A stretch of DNA of 64,000 nt from Nomia melanderi (taxonomy: Eukaryota > Arthropoda > Insecta > Hymenoptera > Halictidae), in assembly GCF_051020985.1 (NCBI RefSeq), contig NC_135009.1:17178606-17242605 (forward strand), read 5' to 3'. Both the position numbers and the translations under genes were made by a program. Position 1 is the stretch's first letter; every line of letters begins with the position of its first letter. Positions 12,412-23,259 of the stretch are shown one piece after another. Below the pieces are notes generated by a model that saw only the letters and a list, made by a program, of their open reading frames with translations, did no database searches and was not told the DNA's origin.

Positions 12412-12990
12412 GGAACAAAAATCTCCTCTTCTCTGTTCGCGCAACGAACGAAATAAAAATCTTCCACCAATTTTCACCCTGTTACGTGTCGCGATATCTA
12501 TTAATTATCATCGAACAAATTAGTTTCCATCCGCCATCGGTGGAGTTCAATGTTTTAAAAGCCCGTCATGAATGCACAACGCACTCCTGAAATTCGCAGA
12601 TTCGGAGACGCGAAAGGCAGCTCTGTTAAAGGGCCGAATAAAAAACCAGCGTTTCCGCAGACTGCCATAACTCAGCCGAAAAAAATCCACGAGCCAACCG
12701 TAACGAATCGAAACGATCGGCTACTAATTACACTTCGAAACACGAAGGTGGAAATAAATCCGAGCTCGAGTCACGCCCATCCGGCCGGTTAATCCGGCCA
12801 CTCGACTTTCCGGGCCAAAGAATCCCGCACCCCCGTCAACCCTTCAGCGGCCACGCCGCAGCGGAGAGTTCAAAAGTTGTCCCCGGAAATGTACGTTTTC
12901 GAAAATATTCGACGCCGAATGAAGTCGTTCCAGAACAAGGGAGGGACGAAAGCGGAAACTGGGTGGCTAAAGACCAACAGGACACAGGCG
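12412..12990. other. Non-coding stretch, no gene recognised
   Basis: Ordinary mixed sequence. Short frames only, and no repeat that I can identify. Confidence 0.55.
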
Positions 12991-13225
12991 TACGGGGTGT
13001 CCGTAAAATTTCGATCCGTCTTGCTGGGAACGTGACTGTATAAAGTATATCGGAGAAACGCGAAGATCTGCTTTGAAATTTAAGACAACCTTTTTCGATC
13101 TGTTCGATGTAAACTTGTTTTCGCGGTCAGAAGCATTTCTGCCGTAGCTAAGAGGCTAATGAACTATCATTTTCTCAACGAATGATTGTCAACCGAAATG
13201 CACCGAACCTCATGGACACCCCATA
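12991..13225. mobile_element. Tc1/mariner-type MITE with GGGGTGTCC ends
   Basis: The left end reads TACGGGGTGTCCGT (12991-13004). The right end on the other strand reads TATGGGGTGTCCAT (13212-13225). Twelve of 14 positions agree, and both ends carry the flanking TA expected of a Tc1/mariner target duplication. The element is about 235 bp and non-coding. Confidence 0.65.
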
Positions 13226-13359
13226 CAGCGAGATGCACGGGTAGCAAAAAGGGAATCAAAATAAAAACGACAAGCCGGGAAAATAGGAAAAACGAGTCGC
13301 CAGTGGAAAGGGTTGAAAAAAGGAACGAATGGAACGATACGGTGATGTAAAGTCGGGTG

Positions 13360-13530
13360 GGGCTTGAAAAAAACGAGAGACAGAGAGAGAGAGAAGAGAG
13401 AGTGGATGGCAGAGGAAGGAAGAAGAAAAATGAAACGGAGCGAAAGGAAAACAGAGAGTGGAGGATGGACAGGCACGAAGGGAATCGAGAGGGAACAATG
13501 GGGTGAAAGAACGAGAGCGGACGGAGTGAA
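13360..13530 (+). repeat. Purine-rich tract with (GA)n core
   Basis: The plus strand is nearly all A and G, with a GA/GAGA core at about 13376-13402. The frames in it (minus-strand 80 and 88 codons) are Phe/Leu/Ser low complexity and are rejected as genes. GA repeats are binding sites for GAGA factor in flies; no use is shown here. Confidence 0.8.
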
Positions 13531-13560
13531 GTACGATTCCGTTAAAAGTTCGGACGATTA

Positions 13561-16500
13561 ATTAACGCCGCGGCGAGTCCCTCGATATCCTTTTTTCTTC
13601 GCCTCTCTTCCGGCGAACCTACCCCCACGTCAACGCCGCGTAAATTGAAGAGTGCTCGCGGAAAACACTGCTAGTGCCAAAACTGAAAAATTGGTCTTTC
13701 TTCTATGCAATTTCAGCGGAATTTTCCTTGTAACTAGTCACCAACTGCCGCAGTCATTCATAGCACCGGTGATTAAGATCTTAGGTGATTGGGATTTTTG
13801 CGGAAATCTAAATTCTTCGGAATGTAATTACAACGATAGAATTACGGTAGAAGTTTTGCTAATGGAGGTCTATTGGAGAGTACTAGGCTTTCGGTGTTGC
13901 ATATGTTTTTTCAAATTTTGAGCATCCTAGTGATATTTATGGAAAATATGGTATTCGCGAGAACTTCGAGGGGACGAGACGCAAACTATTCAAAGCGCAG
14001 TGCTCTTTTTATAGCGTGCATTAATATAAACCTGTTCCTATCGTAATTCTGTCCCTAAATATTTGAATCTACATAAAAATCCGCAGTCTAGACGTAGCGT
14101 TACGTAACATTCTTCCTCTTGAAAATTCCGATGTCGGTGCTCGCGAGCGTCCTGCGCGAATACCCTTCAATTTCGTTCGAGTTTTCTTCGTCGGAACTTG
14201 CGGACGCCGAAGAGACGGCCGAAGGTCCCTGCGAGGCGAACGTTTAGGTTCCGTTCATTTACTTGCAAATTTCGCGGTTTGTCGGGGAACACGAGTTTTC
14301 TTGGCTGGCGCGGGGGCGGCGACCGTGGGGTTGAAACGGGGAGATTGCTTGTTTCGTAACATTTATCACCGCGGCGCGAGTGCCCGGCCCCGGGAAGAGG
14401 GAAATTTATGCCCGCCGAGATATGACAACTTTTCGACGTGTTCCCGGCCATCCCCTCGGCGTCTCACAAGTTTCCGGTAAATAGCGCGGTTGCCGAGACT
14501 CGTGTGGCAAAAATTACATCTTGTCCTCGATGGTATATTTACGGCGACAACGAGTTGCCTCGGTGAGTTTATTTTTACGTTATTGTATCGCTGGGTCAAC
14601 GATTCGTTAGAGATAAAGATGGTCTGATAATACTTCAAATTTATCGCGGAAAGAAGATTTGTTCTTTTAGTCTTCTTAAATCTAGTAATTGATTTTATCA
14701 ACGATTCCTCAGAAGCGATATTCCAATTCTACAAATTAATCATCGAAAGACTTGCTACTCAATGATTACCGAAATTACAGTTCCCTCGAGTACACTCTTT
14801 CGCTCTCTTCACTGGCACTAAACCCGGTCCAAGCGCGAAGCCATAGAAACTCGAAATTCGAAGACTTCCGCCGAAATCCGAGACTTCAAATCAGAAGGGA
14901 ATCTTCCCACGAATCCCTCCTAGCGGAAGATTCTGAAAAATCTGGAACACAGCTAAAGGGAGCTCGAGACGAACCTTTCCGAACGGAAATTCTTCAAGAA
15001 TATGTTCCTCCGGTTCGTAAGGGAGTCGCGAGTGATCGGTGTAGGTTCCCGATATAATTTCTCCTTGATCCCGTCACGATCTTTGAGATGCAAAGTTCCG
15101 TTTCCCGAAGTAACGGACAATTCCGCGCCGAGCGATAAAAGTGGAGGCGCCTCGACCCGGGTTCCCCAGATTGCCCGGAATGCGGAAGTCTCTTTGAAAC
15201 TTCTCTTTCTCTTGGCTCGGCCGCGTCATCGATGTAACCTCCCGTTCCTGTGTCGCGGGACGCGCGAATTCGCCCGCGAGAACCGGCCCCCGGAACTTTC
15301 TTAACGGAATTTCCCGCTCGGACGCGCTAAAGGGGATAAATTCCATGAATATAAACGATACGAATTATTCCGTAATTTATTCGGCCGGCTCGTTCCGGGC
15401 ATCGACGGTTTTCTTTGTGAACGGGGGAACCGGTAGATTCGATTACCTAGCTCCGCGCGGAAATTACCTCGGGAACGGCACCGGTTGTTCAACGAAATCG
15501 CCCGCGCGACCCCTCTAATATCGGATGACACGAGTCCGACCCATTATACCGTCTAATCCTTCTAGCCCGCCCTCTTTTTTCATTCCGTTCCAGTTTCGCT
15601 GTCTCCTTTCCGACCGGATCGATGCTGAATCGCGCCCGCGCCGTTCGAATCGAGCGTTACCCCTTGAAACTGGGATTTACTTTGCAATTATCATCTAGTG
15701 CAACTACTTCGCCATTAATAATTGAGTCGCTCGGAAGCTAATGCGTTTAGAAAACGAGCATTGAGGAAACTAATGTCTTCGCTTCTGAAGTTATACGACA
15801 TCGGAAACTATAAGAAGAGCTTTCTGACCTAGAAGGAACGAAGTTACACAATTACTTTGCTATTAATAATCCACTGAGAAAATCGAACAATTCTAGGCAT
15901 GTTCTATCTATACTTCCCACAACACAATCATTGATAGCAGAATATTTCCTTCGAATTCAGAAGGATCGAGTAACGTGCATCGCTCTCGACTTATTTTCCG
16001 AATCTTCACCGCGAGTCCGACTCGTTACAAGGCAGGGGTTCCGAGGAATCAACCATTACCAAGCACTCCGCACACTCCGATCTCCCCGCGAACGCGAGCC
16101 ACGAGTATCGTAACGAACGAACGAACAACCCCGTGTAACTTTCCTATTTCGCCGGCCGGGGAGCGCGCGTCGTGGATAAAGGGGACGCGAAAAGCGAAAA
16201 GTACATTTTTCCGTAAGCGAAATAAAAGAGCCCGCGCAACTTGTTAGGGGCATACAGCGTCGGAGCTCGTTCGGCGATCTTCCGGAAGTTCCGCGAAGTT
16301 TCCGGAGCCGGGAAAGTTTCCGCGAAGGTCGGGGCGAGCGTTTTTCGGGACAAGGCTCTCCGCTTCGTCGTCCGTCGCGGACAAGCTCCGGTGGGAAACT
16401 ACGCGATTCGTTAACCAAATGATCCCGCGGCTCGGGGGGGAGGACGGTTTAAACCTCCGGGGCCGACGGACTCGAAACAACTTCAACTTCCGGCCCTGTG

Positions 16501-17640
16501 TCGCCGAGTCGCTGCGCCCCGGCCTCGTTAACGCTTATCGCGGTCCTCGGTTAGTTGAATTAGCAAATCGGAGGAACGATCGAGCGCCGCGAGCTTAGCC
16601 GAGGCTACTGCGGCTTGGTTTCCAGGCAGCTCGGTCGGGGACAAAAACAATCGTCGAGTTGTTTTAGAACGTTAATTCGATAATGGTTCCCGTAGAAATT
16701 CGCGGGGTGGAGGCTGTCGAGAAAGTCCGAGGGTGCTGACTTTTGCAGCTGGGATTTGTGTTTTGCGAATTGTGGAACGTGCGGAGTTTAGGGGTCGTTG
16801 CGATCGAGGGACTGATGGAGATGCTTTGCGAACAAGTTGGAATATTTAATACTCGCAGAATACTTGCAGAAGTTTGTAAAATAGTGCAGCTGTTCTTCGT
16901 TGAACCTTCGCGTTTGGAAGTTTAAATAAATATTTACTCCAAAGAAATCCCTCGATATCTTAACACATGTTTCCACGAGCATTCACCAAAATATCGTAAG
17001 AATGATGAAAACAACACTAGCGTAATACGCTACCTCGACCTTCAACGGCAATGTTAGTGTAACCGGGAAAAGACGAACGCAGCCGCAAATCGAGCGCTCG
17101 AGAGCAGAAGAGCCGTCGATAAATTAAGGGATGAGTGCCGGCGAGCGAACGGAAGAACCTAAAACGTGCTGGAGATCTTTTCGCCCCGAAAATTCAGTCC
17201 GTTCCCCGCGGCCGACAGCCGGAATCGGGAAAGAGTACATGCTCGAGGGGGTGAGGGAGCGTAAATATCGCAGCGAGGTGGCGAAAGGGACGATATCCCC
17301 GCGAACCTAACTGTTTCTGCGCCGGGGCCGGCAATAAACATCCCCCCCTCGCTCTCGGGCCGCGCGGCGAGAGAATCCGGGACGAAAAAGAAAGTGGCGA
17401 GGAAACGCGATCTTCCCGGCAGCCCCTTTCTTCCGTCGCCAACCCGCCGCTTCTCTCCGCCGCCATTTTCCCGCCCATCGTCCGACCGACCGCCACCCCG
17501 AGAGGGTTAGAGACACGGCTAACGCAGACAACGTCGAATTTCCGGCTGCCTTGAGGCGGTCGTTCCTAGCGCCGACGACACCGAGGAAACGCCTTGCCAG
17601 AGACGGCCGCGAGATAAAAGATTCTCGCCGGGATCTTTTT
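13561..17640. other. Long non-coding stretch, no gene recognised
   Basis: CpG-rich blocks at about 14150-14530, 15080-15660 and 16090-16720 alternate with AT-rich DNA. Frames up to 120 codons occur in these blocks, overlap in several frames and strands, and show no recognisable domain. I see no RNA gene or clear repeat. Confidence 0.55.
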
Positions 17641-18262
17641 TTATAGCGCTCGAAAAGAAAGAAGACAGAGAGAGAGAGCAAGAGCTAAGGAGAAATAGAG
17701 AGGTGCAAAGGGAAGTAGAAGAGAGAGGGAGTGAAAAGGAAACATTTATTATAGCACTAGAGAAGTATCAGTGCAAGGAAGAAAAAGGAAGATGGTGTTT
17801 TCATAGGATTAGAGAGAAAAAGCAACAGAGAAAAACTAAGAGCGGAATGACCTTTACCATAGACTCGAAACAAAGGAAAAAATCAGAGAAAGATAGAAAC
17901 GTAATTACAGTGAAAGGACACTTTTATAGCGCTGGAGGAAGATCAGTGGAAGGAAAGGGAAACGTGGTTTTTCTCATAGGATTAGATAGAAAACAGAACA
18001 GAGTGAAAGCAACAGAACTAAGAAGGGGAGGAATCACGTTTACCATAGAGTCGAGAGAAGGAGGAACCACAGAAAGATAGAAACTTCATGAGAGAAAAAG
18101 AGCGTTTTTAATTGTACTGGGGAAAGGATCGGTACAAGAACGAGAAAACGGAATGACAGTCTTTATAGCAATCGATTTCTATCAATCCATTTCTTACAAT
18201 AGAGCTGTAAGAAAAGGAAGGAACACGGACAGATAGAGGCAGCCTGTCTTTACTTTATTAGA
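17641..18262 (+). repeat. Purine-rich tandem array with ~175 bp units
   Basis: An A/G-rich region is built of about three diverged units. Landmarks recur in order: ATAGCACTAG at 17751, ATAGCGCTGG at 17926 and ATTGTACTGG at 18111; CATAGGATTAGA at 17802 and 17975; TTTACCATAGACTCGA near 17852 and TTTACCATAGAGTCGA near 18040; and AGAAAGATAGAAAC after each. Spacing is 173-188 bp. A partial unit starts at ATAGCGCTCG (17643). The open frame at 17703-18080 follows from the low T content of the plus strand and is not taken as a gene. Confidence 0.85.
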
Positions 18263-18815
18263 GAAAAGACAGGGTAGAGGTGGAGAGGAAAAGTGGGAGG
18301 GGGCTGGACGCTCGTTTTGTTTGCGCCGGTGTCTCTGCGGAATTCAACCCCGTGCACCCTCGGTCCGTCCCGTGACGAGATTATAAAAACGAAGTTTCGC
18401 TTGCCCCGGCGCGGAGCGTGGATTAACGCAGCGACGTCGGAATTGCCCGGGAAACGGCGTCGTCGACGGCGGAGGCGGCGGCGGGGGTGGCGGGCGAGAT
18501 CCGAGGGATTTATCGTTTTCGATTATGCGCCCCGGACGTGGAACAGGAATCGAAACGGCGGTTAATTAAACGGCTCGGAATTAAGCGGCGGATACTCGTT
18601 GCTCGCCGCTGCGCGCCGGGTCCTTCGTCGATCACTGGATTAGGGGATGACGCGGCGAATTAAATGATTCACCGGGGACGATTTTTGTTCTCGTCCCGAT
18701 AATCTTTGCCGGCGTCCCGAGCGATCCGCTTCGACGCTGGCGATAAAGAAAATTTCTGTTGGGCTACCGTCAACGCGCGGCGAATCTGAAATTGAGTGCG
18801 AGTTGCCGAAGAAGC
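18263..18815. other. CpG-rich non-coding stretch
   Basis: Strongly CpG-rich, with a GGCGGC-type run at 18459-18495. The 90-codon frame here is composition-driven with an Arg run and no domain. Confidence 0.5.
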
Positions 18816-19013
18816 TTAACCCTTTGCGGACATCGACGTTCCGGCGAGATGAAATGTTGGTGTTTGAAAGAATAAATTGGAAACCGTTGATTCGATTATT
18901 CGAACATCAAGAGATCGGTGTATGGTTTTCATTTCTTTATTCTTTAAGCGATTGATATAGCTTCGTCTGTTGAAGATTTTGAATGTTTCTAAGGATCTTC
19001 GTTTGCAAATTAA
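18816..19013. mobile_element. TTAA-type MITE, subfamily with TTTGCGGACATCG end
   Basis: The left end reads TTAACCCTTTGCGGACATCG, followed by CCGGCGAGATGA. The same block opens the copy at 40073, and both share later landmarks: ATTATTCGAACA, TGATATAG and a TTGAAG(A/G)TTTTG segment. The right end is eroded; TTTGCAAATTAA at 19002-19013 is the best inverse match. The element is about 198 bp, with no coding capacity. Confidence 0.6.
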
Positions 19014-22000
19014 CGGTTGCAGGAGGATCTGCGATTCTTTGGATATTTACTGTGGAAATGATTATTTCTCCTAGCAAAGAGGAGATAATAATCGTTTATT
19101 ATCTCCAGCAAGCAGAAGTAACAGAAATTCTTTTCATCTTTCCTAATGCAGCGTGATGCACGCGAAGCGGCGCATTACAATTCCCGGCTATAAAACCGGA
19201 AGGTGCGTAGGATAATAAATAATTCACCGAGAATTTTCTACATAAAGGAAGCAGTTCCAATAAAGAATTATTCCACTATCGGCTTCCAGGGACCTCCCCC
19301 TCTTAATCCCGGAATGTTCTCGCGTTAGTGCGCGCGATCCCGTAAGGCGCTCCCATAATTTTCGCTCCGCCGCGGCGCGGAACATCCTTTATCGGCGGAA
19401 ACCGGCGAATCCCGATCCAATATTTGCACCGTCTCCGCGGAACGTTCTATCCGGCTATTATTAATTAGTAAAACATGTATTTACTTCGGCGTTGACGCAG
19501 CGCGATGATCGCTGTTCCAACAGCCGACGGTGTCTGACGATGATCGATACTTATCGACTGCGTTGCCGGCTAATGCCAGCCACGGCGATCGTATGAATAA
19601 TAACGCGAGCGATTATGTTCATCGCACAGTCGCGTGTCGGTTCGCTCGCGCGGGCCGCTGTTAATATATCATTGTTTATCATTGATTACGACAGCGAATA
19701 TCGCTGTTAAACGAGTCGATCTCCGCCTCGGCGCGTCGCCCGAGGTAATATAAGGCGTGTAATCGTTGCTGGTCCATCGATCGTCCATTTCGACGCGGCT
19801 GCTAATTTACGCGACCGTTCATTTCGCGATAAAGATCGCGGTAATCGAATGCTTGATTAGCATTATTGTGGTATCCGCGTGAAATTAGCATAATCGATCG
19901 GATATCTTTCAAACACTTATGTCAATGCACGTACAGACTGATCGGTGATCGCGACTGACGATTTCATTCATCATATTGCTTCCAACGAGTCTATTCGTAA
20001 AGGAATTTAGATCTGTTTCTACTGCGAGAATTACAGTAGTTATACGCGTTAGATTACATCGTTCCAGATAATTAATCGGAACAAGTATCGAGGTCGTTGG
20101 AAGATTAAAAGCGGTAGAACCTCGTGAAATGTTCGAATTTCAATGGAAATGATCGATCAACATTGTCCTACGCCGGAGCCGATGTTTGCACTAATTTATC
20201 CCAAACAATTAACGATGCGGCACGCTAATAACGTGCAGAGTAAACACCCAACCGACACCAAACACTTCCGGCCTAAGAAAATAACTCGCGCAAGAACATT
20301 TATCCGAAACAACCCGGGCTTCCGTCGATATTTTCCTTGCGCTCGCCCTCTGTTATCGCAAGAGACACGGTCTCCAGCGCCATCAATTAATTCGCCCACG
20401 TCCCGATACACGGACTCGTTCGGGAATCACTGCTGGCAATTCTCGTCGATTCCCGTGGGAAAATAATTTCGGGCTCCTTCGTTGCGGGCGAAATTCTTTA
20501 GTCTTATGAAAACTTGCCCGCGAAAACGCTCGGTTGCGCGTCAGACATATAAACCTCCAGTTAGTTGAACAATTAAAGTATTCATTTACAGCTGTTCAAT
20601 TTATATCGAAACTCAAAGTCCCTATTATAGCCGAATTCGACAAAGGATTAATAAAAACCACCCCCTTATTTTTAATCGTGAATTCCTTAATACCACGGTT
20701 GTCACGTTACACTGTTACCTATTTATTCCCACTGATTTTCCTCTCAGCAAAGAGAAAACGGAAGAATCATTGATCATTTAACATCACAATTCTTACGTTA
20801 GTTATCCACGATAACGAACATTTCGATCCGACATCGGTTGCACCTTATAATTACTTTCTCGCAACGTCGAAGCTCCGGTTATCGCCACGGCAGCCGACGC
20901 GTTAAAGAAAGAACGTTTCTCTCCTCGAGGGATCACGAGGGTCTCAGCGACGCGTCGCGAGAATTATGCAGCCAACCTTCGACTCGAGCGCGATCTCGTT
21001 TTCTGGGCGAATGGAAAAGCCGCGGGAGGGTTGTCGGCGCAGAGGAAAAAGGAGTGGGCGAGTCGAGAGGGTGAAAAAACTGGCGGAAAGAGAGGAAAAA
21101 TCGGCTTCGCTGGGAGCGGACGATGAACCGGCGTAGTCGGAACTACGAAAGTATGTTTTTCCTTGGTCGCCGGCGGGGGTGGAACTTGTTTTCGACGCGC
21201 GCGCGCGAGCGCGAGATAGAGCTAGCGAGCGCCCTATCGTCTTTCGTTTCGAAAAATTAGATTCTTCCGGCAGGAATGGATCGTTCCCGGCGTTTTATGT
21301 CTTTCGATTCCGATTGCGGCCCCCGTGTTCCTCTATCCCCTTTTACGGGCTCGTTTTTGGAGATGATCCGCTGGTACCAGGGCTGCCTGCAGCCGTATAT
21401 CCGTCTGCGAATTGATCCGCGCGGAAAGTGTTTTTCGGGAACACCGGACTAAACGCGGTTCAAAGCGGAACTCGGATCTGCCCGGATACTTTAACGTTTG
21501 ACGATTAAAACTGAGGATTGCCGCGCACGTTGGGAAGTCGCTGAGAAAATGTTGGCGAACCGGAGCTGCGGGGTATCATTGGGAACGAAAGTGGGGATAA
21601 GTATACTTAAAGGCTGGCGGGGTTCGGCTTACGAGCGATAATTTAGAGAAATTTTAGCGAGACTTAGCGAATTCCGTGACGGAGACTAGGAAAACCAATT
21701 TATCGAGAAACGTGACGAATGATTAGCACTGTCGCGTGTGTCCAGCTGAACGTTGACTCTGCCGTTTGGCAAATGACGCAAGATCATTAGACTGGGCTTC
21801 TAATAATTCTGACTAATCGCTAGAAGTAAACGAAAGATAAACGTTTCCGTTATCGCTGCAACAGACTAGAATCGTCGCAGCCCTCTACACTCGACCGAGA
21901 ATGAAACGGTCGAAAGTAAGAAAAAGTACGAAGTAATAAAAAGTTGAGAATTCCCGAAATTCCTGCTAACAACTCCGGTAACAATAAGGTCGTAAAAAAA

Positions 22001-23090
22001 TGAACGGAGACGAGAGGCGGGGAGGAGACAATGGCGGCCGGCGAGTTTCCTTATCAATGCATCACGGCTGGCAACGGAGTTACTCGAACTTTTTAGACTT
22101 TTCTTCCGGGGGTCGGACGACAATGGGTGTCCCGCCGCCGAAGGTACACGCGAATACTAAATTTTAAAAGTAAGCCCCGGCCCCTGGCCGGAATTTATAG
22201 CTCGCGCGAGTACAAGTTTACAATTACACGGAAGAACGGGGACGGGGAGTCCGCATCTTAATCCCCTTTTTATCTCTGCGCACCCTGGTCCCCGCTGTTC
22301 GGCGACCTCTTGGCCGAGGCGACGGCATCTATGACTGTTCGAGGGTGAATCCAGGCGGCGACCAACCCCTGGCTACTGCGCGCGGATACGAAACGAGCGA
22401 CGATCGCAGATACGAAAATCAGGTCCCGAGATTAGGAGAAAGACGCATTCTCCTTTTGCACGGGAATTTATCGACCGACGCGGAATCGCTGGGACCGTGC
22501 GCAATTTCGAATGGCGAACCATTCGATTTCGAATTCCGTGGGGCGCGCCCGCCTGTGTAAGTGCCGCTGTTTAATTTCGATTTTCCTCGCGAGGGTTCTT
22601 ATGCTAGACGGAATGGCGGTTGATTGGATGGATATTGGAAAGAGTTACTGAGTAATTTCAGTGTTAACTGTAAGAGTTTAACTGAAAGGTAAGGTCAAGC
22701 TAATAGCTGACATTATATTAATTACATTCTTTAGATATCAGGAGCAGCGGGTTTAAAGATTTGAGAGCAAACTACACAGAACATAGCAAGTATCGACTCA
22801 GGTTCGATGGCATGAAATTCGAGTCGCACGGATGAAAAATAGAATCAAGACGAGAGAACGCTCGAATTCGAGTTCTCGGGCGGAATGAATTCCAAATTGA
22901 TTTAAAGATCAGCTTAGAAGCGAGATCAGAGCGAGGGGTTAACAGGTGCCTGAACACGGCACGAGGTTTCGCCGGGATCTCCGAGATAGAGATACGCGAT
23001 TGCAGATGAGAAAATCGGGTGGCGGGGATAAGGAGCGCGTCCCCGGTTCAACGTGGAAAAAGAATATCGTTCCAGATGAAAAATATTACT
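19014..23090. other. Long non-coding stretch, no gene recognised
   Basis: Unique-looking DNA. The part at 19430-19920 has several TAAT, ATCGAT and TATCGA words and could be regulatory, which is speculative. CpG-rich parts at 20900-21480 and 22010-22560 contain short overlapping frames without domains. An 11 bp inverted repeat, TTCAGT(G)TTAAC and its inverse, lies at about 22659-22689. Confidence 0.5.
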
Positions 23091-23147
23091 GCTGAGATGT
23101 TAAACTCTACACTGATTACACTGACGATAATCTAGCAGTCTAACAAA

Positions 23148-23252
23148 CTGAATAAGTAAGCTCAAAGTAATATAAAGTTCAAACTTTAGCACTGTTTATT
23201 TTCCTTAAAACTCGACTTATCATATTACTTTAACGCTAAACTTACTCAGCAG
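23148..23252. repeat. Imperfect inverted repeat (stem-loop)
   Basis: The left arm (about 23148-23185) reads CTGAATAAGTAAGC then AAAGTAATAT. The right arm on the opposite strand (about 23213-23252) reads CTGAGTAAGTTTAGCG then AAAGTAATATGATAAG. The loop is about 28 bases. TTAACGCTAAACTTACT at 23231 looks like a TTAA-type transposon end, so this may be a rearranged MITE. The stem is imperfect, so microRNA processing is not claimed. Confidence 0.6.
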
Positions 23253-23259
23253 TCAAATC

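Noticed and set aside
17703..18080. 125-codon frame over the purine array
   Set aside because: Lack of T on the plus strand removes stops; the sequence is a tandem repeat with non-codon-multiple spacing.
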